NCBI RefSeq assembly: GCF_963675165.1
Contig: NC_087380.1
Span: 4,968,071-5,032,070, forward strand
Source of the DNA: Halichondria panicea
Lineage: Eukaryota; Porifera; Demospongiae; Suberitida; Halichondriidae
Direction: 5' to 3'
DNA length: 64,000 nt
The number at the start of each line of letters is the position of its first letter. Positions within the stretch are counted from its first letter, which is position 1. A program made the translations under genes and the position numbers. A model generated the notes under the pieces. That model saw only the letters and a list, made by a program, of their open reading frames with translations. It ran no database searches and was not told the origin of the DNA. Shown piece after piece: positions 1 through 12,000 of the stretch.

Positions 1-835
1 ATACTGTCGTGCATACCAGACACTCGGGCAGACAGGCATTGAAGGACGAACGAGAAATTTGATTACCTAATAAGTTAACCTTGACCAGCACAGACAATAG
101 ATGTCACTTACATATAGCGGTGGCGTGAAACTGCATAGGGCCTTCAATTTGGTATGAAACTTTATTATAGCTTTACTGGCGGGGGGGCACCACTCATTGA
201 CAATCCATAATTATAGCCTGGTGACTATAAACGTTCAACCAAGCGGTGAAAAATTGAGGAATCTAGACTCTTGGCTAAAAACGACCCCAGTAGACCTCAC
301 TATTCCGGCTCTCTGAAGTACGGCCACCTCGATGGCTATAATTACATATTTACCGCAAAAAACTCGCAGCCACTCGCTATTCCGTATACCGGCCGGATAT
401 GACGTTTTGGGTGTGGTTTGGAAAATTAGAGACACTTAAATAGAGAGCATAAAGATTAATCTCGAGACAGAACTGTAAATTAGTCATTAGATTTGAGGTA
501 GAGTGGTTTTTTAGCCACTGTTATTTTCTGAAATGCAGCCAACTTGCTATAATTGTATTCCAGCCAAGCTGCACTGTCCAAAGGGTGGCTGGATTAACAC
601 GAGTCCACTGTTTATTTGCCAAACCATACTCAAAACATCATAAATGTATTAAACCTAGTTTGGGGCTGCCAGAACTGATCAGTATCAGTTTATATACGGA
701 ATAGCGAGTGGCCCTACTGTATGTTATACGTAAAAGCGAATGTACATGTAACATACATTGTAAAAGCCAGCCAATCTGAGAAAAATTGGGCCTTGAAGAT
801 AACCCACTATACGATATTATTAACCATGCACTTAC
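1..835. other. No gene recognised; intron or 3' flank of UQCRB-like gene
   Basis: I see no exon with homology or good splice sites here. A stretch near 530-590 resembles the inverted element at 36444-36574 (shared words such as ATGCAG and CCAGCCAA). The C-terminal exon of the UQCRB-like gene that begins upstream on the minus strand was searched for here and not found, so it probably lies beyond the left edge. Confidence 0.4.
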
Positions 836-1005
836 GCTTCCAGGTGTAATCCACTGCTCCTTAGGCAACTGGGCACCCTTTATGCTAAGATCTAGGGCAC
901 GCTTGATTCTGTACAGTCTCGCATATGAATCCTCTTCTGGCAGCCGACGAACGGCCTCTTTTACTGCTGGGTCTTCCTCATTTTGAATATCATCAAGTAA
1001 GAGGC
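836..1005 (-). CDS. UQCRB: Cytochrome b-c1 complex subunit 7 (UQCRB), single internal exon
   Basis: One exon of the subunit 7 / 14-kDa subunit of mitochondrial respiratory complex III, which lies on the matrix side. The translated exon has the family core: LLLDD, then an acidic stretch, [22 protein letters not shown] and LPKEQW, aligning with the middle of the ~110-residue animal protein. It is bounded by an acceptor (…tctccag at 1006-1007) and a donor (GT at 834-835), entering in phase 1 and leaving in phase 0. I could not find the N-terminal exon between 1006 and 4160 or a C-terminal exon down to base 1. The C-terminus is probably outside the window. The missing first exon may be short and unrecognised, or this may be a relic exon. 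Family call is strong from motif order; gene completeness is unknown. Confidence 0.72.
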
Positions 1006-1195
1006 CTGGAGAAAAGAGTTTATGGTAGATGAATTCACTACATCGATCATGTATATATGAGACTGTACATACATTTTATGCTATGGCAAAAGTTAGCAAT
1101 ACATGTTAATTAAGGTGCCACCGTAAATAACTTAACAGGTGAAAGGTTATAAGGGAGCTGTTATTTGCACTGTTGAGCACATTTTACTGGTGCTA

Positions 1196-1650
1196 CGTTT
1201 GTAATTACTCGCCCTCACGAGTGATTTTTATGCCTCGGTGCGCATGCGCAAGCGAGGTATACGGTAGTGTGTCTGTGTGTGTGTGTAGACTGCTACAGCA
1301 GCTCAAGGATGAATCAAGTGCAAGTAAGAGTTTCTATAGGCTTCTAGTCATGTTTTCTTGGATTTCAATTCGTGGATTTGCAAAATAATGCTTCGTTCTC
1401 GAGTCATTGCAGCCTTTTCAGAAGAGTGTGTAGCAAAACTTGTTCACTGAGTGTTGCTACTCTACTTAGTAGTTAGCTCTGCACTAGAACGCTAGCTATT
1501 GGTAGCTGCAAGAGTGAGAAGAGAGCTGCAAGGCTCTGCAGACGGCATCCATTAATTTTAGACTTGAACTCGATCGTTTTTACAACAATCATGGTTGATC
1601 ATTACCCACTCTTCGAGTTTCCCTGCGATTCTGGATTCTGCATGCAGCAA
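1196..1650 (+). repeat. Dispersed ~450-bp repeat, copy 1
   Basis: It contains a GCGCATGCGCA core, a TGTGTGTG run, CTTCTAGTCATGTTTTCTTG and AATGCTTCGTTCTCGAGT blocks, GCACTAGAACGCTAGC and a tail near ATCATTACCCACTCTTCGAG. The same ordered blocks recur at 6385-7300 (inverted), 9289-9660 and 36640-36945. No long ORF and no clear terminal inverted repeats were seen; it is probably a non-autonomous interspersed repeat. Confidence 0.7.
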
Positions 1651-2175
1651 AATTCACCATGATAATTATAATCAATGTGTGTATAAAAGCTAGCTATTAG
1701 TAGCTTTATGTTATGTAGCTTTGGCACCTCCACCGAGGCATCAGCACCTGTGGTGCTTTTTACTACTGATTTTTTCCTTTGCATTTTTCAATTATCCACG
1801 AGTATAAATGTTTTAATACCCGTGAAAATATGTCACCTTAGGTATAATTATTAATAATCGATATCCTACTGAGGCCACACCGAACGCATTTGGCAGCAAA
1901 GATGACAGGGGTGGATCTACCACACAGCTGCATTTAGGACCTACAGGCATTGTGGTTACCGCTGGTGGAAAAATAGATGTATTGGCAGTTATCAGACAAG
2001 ATAGATTCTATCTGCATCACTATACACGGTTTTTATTACCTATGAGTGTCAAGATAAGGCATAATGCATAATGTTGTAAAGAGTGGTCATTTGTATAGGT
2101 TTAAAGTACAAACAGATGATTTTCCATTGGTGCACAAATAGAACAAGAATTCCTCATCCTACTATCCACGATAAA
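1651..2175. other. No gene recognised
   Basis: A plus-strand frame without an ATG stays open from about 1863 to 2070 (…GGSTTQLHLGPTG…), but I recognise no family and see no convincing splice boundaries. The opposite strand is also partly open there. Treated as non-genic or a decayed element. Confidence 0.3.
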
Positions 2176-2498
2176 ACCTAGATTGGAAGCCACTCCCCTT
2201 CACTGAGCTCTGGACTGGTAAGCTGCTGTGTTGAGAGTTGTCCCAGTGCGTGAAGAATGTCACGCTCACACAAGAATGCAAACGTCACAAATACTTACGT
2301 GCCACCGCCCACGTGCTAACTATTATATTATCGGCCTCGAGTATAAGTACCACACTGGTGGTCTGTTTTCGAGGCTGAAGCAATATCACCCACGCATTAC
2401 GCATTTTGTTCTAATATTGCATTCCAACGGGACAACTCTCAACATGGCAGCTTGCCAGTCCTCAGAGCGCAGTAAAGGGAGTAGTTTCCAGTCTAGGT
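2176..2498. mobile_element. MITE-like element with ~70-bp terminal inverted repeats
   Basis: The left arm begins ACCTAGATTGGAAGCCACTC and includes TTGAGAGTTGTCCC. The right arm ends with the reverse complement: GGGACAACTCTCAA … GACTGGCAAGC on the other strand … CTAGGT. The arms match imperfectly over about 70 bp. A 106-codon open frame lies across it, but it includes both inverted arms and has no protein features. No clear target duplication was read. Confidence 0.65.
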
Positions 2499-2724
2499 AT
2501 TACTGTGAGATGTTAAATAACGGCGCAAGAAAATTTATATTCATTTAGAACGGCAGCCACAATCAAATTTTATAGGGATAAATTATACCATGAAATACCA
2601 ATGAAAATACAATGTTCCGTTTGACGCTAAGATTTAGAGAGTGGAGCACCTGTATTATACCATAGATAGAGCAAAGAGGGATTGGCAACAAAATCGACCT
2701 CGAATAACCATCCGTGTTGCCCCG

Positions 2725-2776
2725 GCTTTACTCGAGGCTGTCTACTTCAACATAGGAAGACAGCCTCGAGTAAAGC
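2725..2776. repeat. Perfect 19-bp inverted repeat (hairpin)
   Basis: The left arm GCTTTACTCGAGGCTGTCT (2725-2743) is exactly complementary to the right arm at 2758-2776, with a 14-nt loop. No coding role was found. It could be the minimal remnant of a fold-back element, because CTCGAGGCT resembles the ends of the TAGCCTCGAG element at 51935-52219. Confidence 0.8.
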
Positions 2777-2968
2777 CCAGGCTGGGAACGGTTGAGGAGA
2801 CAAATGATTGTCTTACTGTCAGTATAACAATCCTGCTGCTGATTTTAGACTTTATTTCCATGCTTGAGGCTATATGTGACCCAGGACACTACTTAGTTAG
2901 ACAATCTTAGCTATAATTATTCCGAGCAAAGCAAGGCTATAATCGTGCTAGGTCAAATCGAGATCAAC

Positions 2969-2999
2969 GGTGGTAGTGGTGGTAGTGGTGGTGGTGGTT
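2969..2999 (+). repeat. (GGT)n-like microsatellite
   Basis: A run of GGT and AGT triplets (tggtggtagtggtggt…). Short and imperfect. Confidence 0.7.
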
Positions 3000-4160
3000 G
3001 GTCGATTTAAACTAGATCTAGCTACAGTTGCTCTCCAGTCAAGCGGTTTCGTTCTAAACTCAGCACAGGCACTCGATCTACATCAACACAAGACTCTCTG
3101 AACGACTTCTCATCCACAGTGAAGCTCTGCACGGCCGTTAGTGAACTTACTTCAACTATGGTTCTTACCGTGACGATCCGCCACAAAAACTATCATTACA
3201 CAAACATCTCCAGCTAGCTAGATCTAGCTACTTCTCTACCCTACTCTTCTCACAATATGTAGTGTACATCAACACAAGACTCTCTGGCCCACTTTGGATC
3301 TCACAAAGAGGTTCTACACTGTCTTTAATGAATACACAAACCTAGCTTTCTTACGTGCCGATCATTACATTCATCGCAACAAAATAAAATTACGTCATAA
3401 GCCAAGCAAGACTAAATTACGTCATAAGCCAAGTGCTGAGTGAGGATTGCACCATGTGCACCCCTAGTTATAGGTGCTATTGGTCCATAGCCATCAAAAA
3501 ACAGTGAAAAGAGGTGAAAAAAGCACTATGTACTGCTAGCTCTTTCTCAACAATCTAGAAACATTTTTGAGAATTTCCACATAATATACCCATCATCAAG
3601 AAGCATGGAAATCAAGTTTTGGGGGGTCTTAGAAAGCTCTGTGTAACATAAAAAAGTGTTTTGCGGCGTTACGGCGGGGGATAACACGCATAGTTCAAAA
3701 GTCTACGTTTTACCTTCCGTTACCAATCCCTCTCTTCTTTATCTATGATTATACTTTTTTGATATGCCATGGTCTAAGAGAGCTAATTTACAAATTATCA
3801 GGCTTACCAAGCTTCTCATGTCCAGAATGTTTTGGAGCAAACGACCCTAGAGCTTTCATAAGCCTGTGTCCAAGAGAAACTGAACTTCTTGCTGAAAGAG
3901 CCATTTTCACGTCCACAAGTGAACACAGTTTGTGAACTTTGGACCTACCGGTTGTCACCTAGACTTAGCCTCGAGACCTTAGTACTAGTGACTTCATAAA
4001 TAATTATTATACACAATGTATACTATAAATTATGGTGACTTGGTCTTAATTAGTAAATACAGTATAATATGTACCACTCAGTTATAGTTAAAACAGTGAA
4101 ACCATAATCTTAAACATTAGCTAACAACATGTATCCTCTATGATAATCCTGCAACGGTAT
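3000..4160. other. Intergenic; local direct duplications, no gene seen
   Basis: The word ACATCAACACAAGACTCTCT occurs near 3079 and again near 3267, inside two related ~180-bp segments. The word AATTACGTCATAAGCCAAG is duplicated at about 3390 and 3413. No exon or RNA gene could be supported. Confidence 0.5.
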
Positions 4161-5507
4161 CTAAGCATTCGATGTTATGGTGGTGTCTTGTGTTGTGGTC
4201 CTCTCAAACACAGGGTTGTTCAATGAGATCACCAGTTTGTCTTCTGGAGGACGCAAATGAGACTGATGAATAGGATTCTCAATGATGACTTTGACCAGTC
4301 CTCCTATTCCCTCCCCTTCTTTACTGCACAGAAACAGGGTGTCCACGTTTACAAACGGTATCGTATGTCTTTCTCGCAGCCATAAGTCCAGTACTGATAT
4401 CATATTCCTGCACAATAATTGGTACAGTTTAGTATATACAGGGAACCTTATTCTGCATGTACTTTGTTCCTTGATCTAAGTGAAATTGCTCTAAAAGGTG
4501 AGACACTGTCCAGTACTTTCCTCCCCCAGTGGGCACATCTGTACATCGATCAGTCACATGCATGCATAATCATTGTGTTAAAATTATTAAGTTTACCTTC
4601 ATTGGAAACAGGTACAGCGTAGTACAAAGTGAGGTTGTTTCTGCTGGGCGACGCTGTCAACGGGTACGCACTTGATCCTGTTGTAGAACGGAATGCTGCA
4701 ATCAGCTGTACTTATAAATCAACTTACCGTGGAGACCAATCTCTTGTTTTAAACTGTCCAGAACCACTGTTGTAGGGTCCTTGTCTATCCCTGCCTCCCA
4801 TTTCGGCAAAGTGAGAGTTTGCAGGCCTTCGCTATTCATGTAAACCTATGGGGATTATAGCCTAGGTATAATTATATTCTCGTTCACCAATCACTTTATG
4901 GCTTTAATTATGTAAATCTACCAAGCCGGATAATCGAGGTTCCGGATAATGGAGGGCCAGACAATCAAGGTTCTACTGTACATCTATTTCACATAGTACG
5001 TACCTCATATTCCCTACATGAATACTCATTGCTCTTTTTGACCCTTCTTACTGGTGCACAAGATATGTAAAAGCTGAACAAATAATATTATAAACTCAGA
5101 CTAAATTAAGAACACATATATGTACCTGAAACCAGCTCCAATATTAGGCTGACTTCTGTCCATGCTGCCAACCAACTGTGATATGATGGATCAAGATGTG
5201 TTTGTGTTGTAAAGTGCCCCTCCCACTAACATAGGTCAACCAAATTCAAGATGGACATGAATAAAATTATGATGTATGTGAGACATCAAAGTAATTACCG
5301 GGTATACAAATAAATTTGTTTCTCCAGCCAGAACCAAGCGTCTCGCCCTCACATACTAGGTGGCCAAGCGGTTAAAGATCTTTGAACCTATTACAGACCC
5401 TCTCGTTAGCCACAAAGTGAAGGTTATACCAAGAGTACATTAGTACTCCTGGTTATACAAACGTACACGTTCTTGTAGTTTGTCGGGAAGACTCAACGAA
5501 CGACAGG
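4161..5507 (-). CDS. Unrecognised conserved-looking multi-exon gene, 3' part
   Basis: Eight exons chain in frame on the minus strand: 5467-5507, 5299-5355, 5126-5175, 5004-5073, 4728-4845, 4597-4695, 4463-4538 and 4161-4407 (stop at 4161-4163). Every junction is GT-AG and phases agree throughout, giving about 252 codons. Readable stretches include SLSLPDKLQER, RLVLAGETNLFVYPL, LTLPKWEAGIDKDPTTVVLD, PTGGGKYWTVSHLLEQF and LCSKEGEGIGGLVKVIIENP. There is no signal peptide, membrane segment or catalytic motif I can name. The exon at 4597-4695 uses an internal acceptor (…ctgattgcag); the upstream AG would bring in a stop. No first exon with an ATG was found before the Rh gene 3' end at 6021, so the 5' end is missing from my model or lost. 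The continuous phase argues for a real gene; I do not know the family. Confidence 0.6.
4919..4983. mobile_element. Fragment with pogo/Tigger-like end sequence
   Basis: It contains CCGGATAATCGAGGTTCCGG and ends AAGGTTCTACTGTA. The same GGATAATCGAGGTTCTACTG end occurs at 21876-21898. These words resemble terminal repeats of pogo/Tigger-type DNA transposons. It lies in an intron of the unrecognised gene. Confidence 0.45.
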
Positions 5508-6020
5508 CTGTGTTGATATAGACACTTCAAAGTACAGCATTTAATTGATTGGAGAAAACATATGAAGTGATGACTGATGAAGTACATGCATGGGTGCAAA
5601 ATGGTTTGTATTCACGTAAATGTATAGCCAATTAGTGTAATACCCGTCTCACTTATAAAAAGAAATTTGCAAAAAAATGCTTTGTCAATGGTTGGTTATA
5701 GTCTCGCGCGGGCCATACTTTGAACTGATTCAATCGATTTTGATCAGTCTTCAAAGTATGGCCGAGGATACCAGATTATAGTTGCTCCATCGCAAGACAG
5801 CCAAAAATATTTGATTTTATAATATATACCCCCTTGAAATTTTACACATACGATTCCTATAAATCCACTTACTAAAAAAAAGTGTAGAATCATACAAAAA
5901 GAATAACAAAGTAGTAGGGGACAATACAGTACCCCCACGACAAGCTAAATATTTATGTGATGCATGTACGTGTCACTATCAAATTACAGTCTGCATGAGC
6001 TTGCACTGCCTTGATCCTTG
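5508..6020. other. Short intergenic stretch with a hairpin
   Basis: It holds an imperfect fold-back: GGCCATACTTTGAA at 5711-5724 is complementary to TTCAAAGTATGGCC at 5750-5763. No exon was recognised. It separates the unrecognised gene (5' end unclear) from the 3' end of the Rh gene. Confidence 0.5.
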
Positions 6021-9000
6021 TTACACTGTTGACTGCTTCATCTCATCAGGAGCCATAGAGCTTTGGCGACCACGAACCTCCCTCTGTCGCAGTCCTATAG
6101 TAGTCTCATATTGACCATCAGGCTCTTGGTGATCTTGTTGGGAAACCAGCACTGGTAGATAATTGTCAGCATCATCTGGGAGCTACATGGATAAAATAAA
6201 TGAAAGCACTGGTAGGTAGGTAATTGTCAGCATCATCTGGGAGCTACATGGATAAAATAAATGAAAGCACTGGTAGGTAGGTAATTGTCAGCATCATCTG
6301 GGAGTAAAATAAATGAAAGCACCGCGGGTGGTGATGCTAGCTATTTGCTAATACACACGATTATTATAATGCTCTTATAGTAATTTTGCTTGCATGCTAC
6401 AGGGAAACTCAAAGAGTGGGAAATGATCGACCATGATTGATGCTAAAAAGGTAGTCTCATGAATCAGCCGCCGTTCCTTTGGAACACCGTCTGAGCACTC
6501 TTGTCATCGTTTTATGTGCCAAGACGGAATTCCGTCTTGACCAATCAGATTGCAGAAGTCCAGTCAGGTGATGAACTTGGAGGCAGCAAAGAACTGCACT
6601 TTGCTCAACGCATTTGGATAATCATTACGCATGCATTACGCATGGTAAACACTTTGTACATAGAAGCTGCTGCGAAGCATAAGCAAGCCAAGCAGGGTCC
6701 TTGGGCAAGATTTAGCACCACAAGTAAAACACAAATAGAGAGAGATGCCTTCGCTTGAAGATTTGTACATAACAATTAGCAAATACGTGTGGGCGTAAGA
6801 TCCCGAATTTAATTAAATTCCATTGGTTTTGTGAGCAATCAACATTCCATTTTAAATTGACTTCATGACAAGAGTGCTCAGACGGCGTTCCAAAGGAACG
6901 GCGGCTGATTCATGAGACTACTAAAAAGGATGCCAAAACTAAAACTAATGGCTGCTGCATCTGTGCAGTAGAGCCTTGCAGCTCTCTTCTCACTTTTGCA
7001 GCTACCAATAGCTAGCTTTCTAGTGCAGAGCTAACTATTTAGTAGAGTAGCAACACTCCATGGACAAGTTTTGCTACGCACTCTTCTGAAAAGGCTGCAA
7101 TAACATTCCAAACTAGGCATACTCATAAACAAAGCATTATTTTGCAAATCCACGAATTTAAACCAAAGAAAACATGACTAGAAGTCTATAGAAACTCTTA
7201 CTTGAACTTCATTGATCCTTGAGCAGCTGGAGCAGTCTACACAGACACACACAAAACACTACTGTATACCTCGCTTGCGCATGCACACCGAGGCTAAGAA
7301 ATTGATAATTAACACAACCCATTACTTAATTAGTGCTGTAATTTTCATCACCCTACACGACAATCAGTACATAATTATACTGATCGTCCTCAATTACTGT
7401 GGATCTATAGGTAGGTATCGCCAAATTAGGAAATGGATACGAAGACTGCCAAAGTAAGTGTTTGGTTAGTTTCGCCAAGTATTGCTAATAGAGCTCTGCT
7501 CAATGATTAACTGGCTAACTTACCTCCCAGAATTCCTCATCATCATACAAATGCTCATCATCCAGATTATTGAATGCTGGCAGACAATGCACAATAGCAC
7601 CTAAAAACAAAGTATGGTTAAGTTATTATACACAAAAATTGGTTCATGAGAGGTTCGAACCCTCGACCTTCGCGTTATCAGGATGATGCTCCACCGACTG
7701 GGCTAATGAACCAATTGACGACATTCCATGCATTTTTTCACAATTAACCCGAGCCCACCGCGGACAGAGGGGTTGTAGTAAACTAGTCGGTTGATTTGTT
7801 TGTTTGCCTGTTTGTAATTTCTGAGTCTGCTTACCTGGATGCCATAGCGCTGCATTTTACAGCATGGATGCCTTCACACAACAAGTTTTGACAGATTGAA
7901 GTTAAAGTTTAATTTGTTGTCGAATAAAAGCGAGCAAAAGCTAAGAAGCTTGCACGTTGGCTGCATGGCTAGCTAACTACACGCGGCCTTTATTCGAGGT
8001 GCATATCTGCAGCTGTAGTGATCCCGTACCAGGAACAATGGAAAAGGGGCACTCAAGTAGAAAGCTAAAATTATGACTGCGGTTGTTGCTTCTTTGCTTA
8101 TCCTAGCCCAGAACATACCAGAGCCTATTTTCAAGCTTATTTGCTGACTTTGCTGTGATCCTAGTCCACAGTGCCATTCAATGTTTTAGCATGCCTCTAG
8201 CCCACAATACGTTCTGGGTTAGGGTTAGGGGACCAGGAGCCATATTTTCAAGCTTAATTGTTTGCTGACTTTGCTGTGATCTTACATGTAGTCCACAGTG
8301 CCGTTCAAAGTTTAGCATGCCTCTAGTCTACATATTGCACCTGTTACTTGCTACTTAGCCAGCTAGCTTCCATGCTTATACATTCCTCTGGTTTCTATAG
8401 ATCTATATTATTTATCCAACAGCCGAGGGTTAGCAATATTAATTCAGTGCTCTAGTTATTATCTCACCCGTTAGCAATCCTCCCGCTATTGAAATAGTCA
8501 GTGTAGAGGCTAAGAGGGCTAACTGAAAGCCAGCTTGTGTCCCAGCATCTCTCCCTACTGAAGGTGATATCCCAAGACCTGAAAACTCAGTCACGTTGGC
8601 ACTTGGGGTTCGCGCAGGAAATACTAGGTACAGACTGCAGAACACAAATTACTTGTAATACATGCATGCATATAGACGAAAACGTTTGCTAACCTGGGTC
8701 CATAGGCAACCTTTCCATCAGCTGCGGAAATCTCGGCTACGCCTGCTGCAATAGCAGAGGCTATTCCAGAGAATACACCAGGCAATCCATGAAGATTGTG
8801 AACCCCACAAGTGTCTTGAATGTATATCTTCTCAAGGCAGTCCTGTAGAGTTGTCAGCACAACACAACCTTAGTTCAGTAGTCAGTTCATAGATAAGAAG
8901 ACCAAGCAAAAAGCACGACGTATTATAGTAGCTAAAATTAATATGCCACAACAGACTAGTGCTAACTCTATAACAAACAGTGTCGTAATACACCAATGCA

Positions 9001-12000
9001 TTCACTTACACTAAAGAGTCTGTATCCCACCACCGAAATGAAGCCAGCGAGGAACCCGATAAGCAGTGCCCCCCAAGGTTGCAAAACCATGTCTGCCACA
9101 GAGCCAACTGCCACGCCTCCAGCCAAAGAAGCATTCTGGATATGCGTCTGCACAAACAAGAACATGAAGAGACACCATTATGCGACCAAAAGTACATGGA
9201 TGGCTTCATATATTGAACAACACTTCCTGCACTGAACAAACAACACAACTATAATAAATTAATGTCATGCTGTCAGTGGAGCACATTATTATGCCTCGAG
9301 GCGTAGCCGCACAAGGGATACGGTAAAGCTGACTGTGTGTGTGTGTCTGTCTGTGTGTGTATTCCAGCTAAAACTGCTCAACGGTTGCAATGCGACAAAA
9401 ACTAACAGCTTCTATAGGCTTCTAGCCACGTTCTTTTGGATTTTGATTCGTGGATTAGCAAACTAAAGCTTCTTTCTCGAGTTATGGCTAGTTCGACTCA
9501 CATTGAAGGCTGTTGCAAGTCTCTTCAGAATCTGTCATAGCATAATCTGTTCACACAAACTTTCTATTCAACTCATGAGTTAGCCTTGCACTAAAGCGCT
9601 AGCTTTTTGTTAGCTACAAGAGTCAGAAAAGATCTGTTAAAACTATGGCGCTATATTAGTGCCATAATTCAAAGGGGTACCCTAATGAAAAAAGTATACC
9701 CCCTAATAAAAAAAAGTATACCCCCTAATGAAAAAAGTATACCCCTTAATGAAAAAGTATACCCCCCTTGAATTATGGCACTAATATAGCGCCATATAAA
9801 ACAGCTAGCTATAGTAGCCATCGAGCCATTGTGCTCGATCTCTTTGGACACACCCTTTAATTATTCCTGTGGATGCAATGCGCATGCGCGCTCATCCCCA
9901 CATGTTAGAGAATCCAGTGAAAGAATCAACTTCTTTTTCTTGAGGTTCTGGTATACCGGTAAGCCACAAAACAAATGATACCAGATAACAATAAATTCAT
10001 GTACACAAGTCTGGTAACAATAGATACATGTACACAAGTCTTTTCTTCTCAGTATTAATATAGATAGATGACAATCAGTATATACCATAATATAATAAGC
10101 ACATTGCAAATTATTTACCTCTTCTATAACACTCTAATACTTTTGAGCGAAAGCAAAAACATGGCGAGAGGCATTGGTAAGCGCACGCTTGCAACACTCG
10201 TTCTTTAATCATTTATTGCATGCTGTGTAACTCACCATATCAAGCTTTCTCTTATTGTTGAAGAGCATAGAGAAGATGAAAGTGGAGATGACACTGGCGG
10301 TCATGGAGTAGTAAGTGTTGATCACTGCTCTATACTGGGCATTGCCTGACGCTAAAGCTCCGTTAAAACTGGGCCAGAACATCCACAGGAATATTGCACC
10401 TATAATTATGATTGTGTAAGTGATTATGAAAGTGGCACGTCGTGCTGAATCGAATCAGTAAAAACACAAACCATGAAAACTAGCAGGGAATTTAGTATGC
10501 ATCAGTGGTCGTCAATCCAACTAAAGTCACTGTATTGTACTCGTATAAAAATGATATAGGAAGCAGCAAGAATGTCATATGCAGCTGCTACATGTAACCC
10601 TGCACGGATAAGATGACATTACTTTTAGGCATATAAAGGGCTTCACGTGGCACTGAAATGTCTAGGTGTGACTTCTGTTGTTATTGCTAGGTGGGATTTC
10701 TGTTGTTATTGTACTTACATGTGATAATCTAACAAAAATAACCGTGTGTTGACAGTAGGTAAATGTAGATTTTGGAAATACCCACTGAGCAAAATTTTAG
10801 ATGAGTCACACACTTTGTCTCCCTAATACAATAACTTCAGCAAAGATGTCATAAACAATCATACGTATACAATAACACTTACCGATCATGGCGAAGAGGT
10901 CTGAGTGATAAACAGTTGAGTTTTTGGGATGGTTACTAGCCTTCTTTCTGTAGAGCATCACGGAAACACCCAGTCCAAAGTAAGCCCCAAAAGTGTGGAT
11001 GAGCATAGAGCCACCGATGTCTGCAGCTTTGAACACGAAATGGTTAAGAGCTTCATTAGAGGAGTAAAAGATAATCTCAAAGAATGTGATGACAATGAGT
11101 TGGAATGGACTGGCTCGACCCAGAACTGCTCCCATGGTTATCAGTGCAGCTGCAGCTCCAAAGTCAGCAGTTACCATGCTGTATGTTGGTACACGTGCAT
11201 ATATGGAGTATAAAGTATTTCTTGAATCAAAAATCAAAATGAATATGTACCATACAAATGGACCTTTATTGTAAATAATTTATATTCCTTGTGATTATGA
11301 TAATGATTACATAATAGCCTAGGGGCATGGGTAAAGGCAACAATGTTAAGTACATGCAGCAAAACTGTATGCATGATCCCGTATGCCTATTCTCATACAT
11401 GTACACACTATTACATGTAATAGGTACAGATTGATGAAAGTGAGAGTACCAAATCTCTTCCTGATTCACTTACTGATAAAGTTGAGTTTGAAATTACTAA
11501 TCACACTCCCGGCGACTTTAAACAAGCTGTGCGGTCATTACAACCACACTTCTCATGCTGACAAACACAGCTTAGATTGTTTGGGTGCTTAGATATTACA
11601 GTAGTATAATGCCTATACTGTCAAGGGAAACTGAGGACTGAAACTTTGCTTGCTTATTTCCGGGTGAGGGGAGAATCTTAAGTGTGATTATTTACTTCCT
11701 ACCTCTCAATGCTAACATGAATGCTGCAACATGTGTTTGTCTTTGATTGCTCAATGAAGGTGTACACACCGCTGGCAATGGTGTACCACTGGATGGCAAA
11801 AGCAGCCACCAGCATGTTGAACGCAACACTCCCAAACCCATAGCGACGAAGGAAAGTCATCAGAAACCCAAATCCGATGAAGATCATAACGTGGACATCT
11901 TGGAAAACTGCGAAAAATAGAGTTTGTACCTATACACCGTGTATCAGTGATTGTATACACACTAGACCAAACAATTCGTACCAGTACAGTGCACAGTGCA

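Noticed and set aside
1863-2072. Open frame with GGSTTQLHLGPTG on the plus strand
   Set aside because: No ATG, no splice partners and an open opposite strand; no recognised family.
2228-2548. 106-codon plus-strand frame
   Set aside because: It spans the inverted-repeat arms of the MITE at 2176-2498. The translation of palindromic arms is not a protein feature.
4412-4692. Premature stop in the unrecognised gene when exons 4597-4695 and 4161-4407 are joined directly
   Set aside because: An intervening exon (4463-4538) and an internal acceptor at 4696-4697 resolve the phase, so it is not a pseudogene signal.
6501-6758. 85-codon frame inside the 469-bp MITE
   Set aside because: No transposase motif. 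Too short to be an autonomous transposase; treated as chance.
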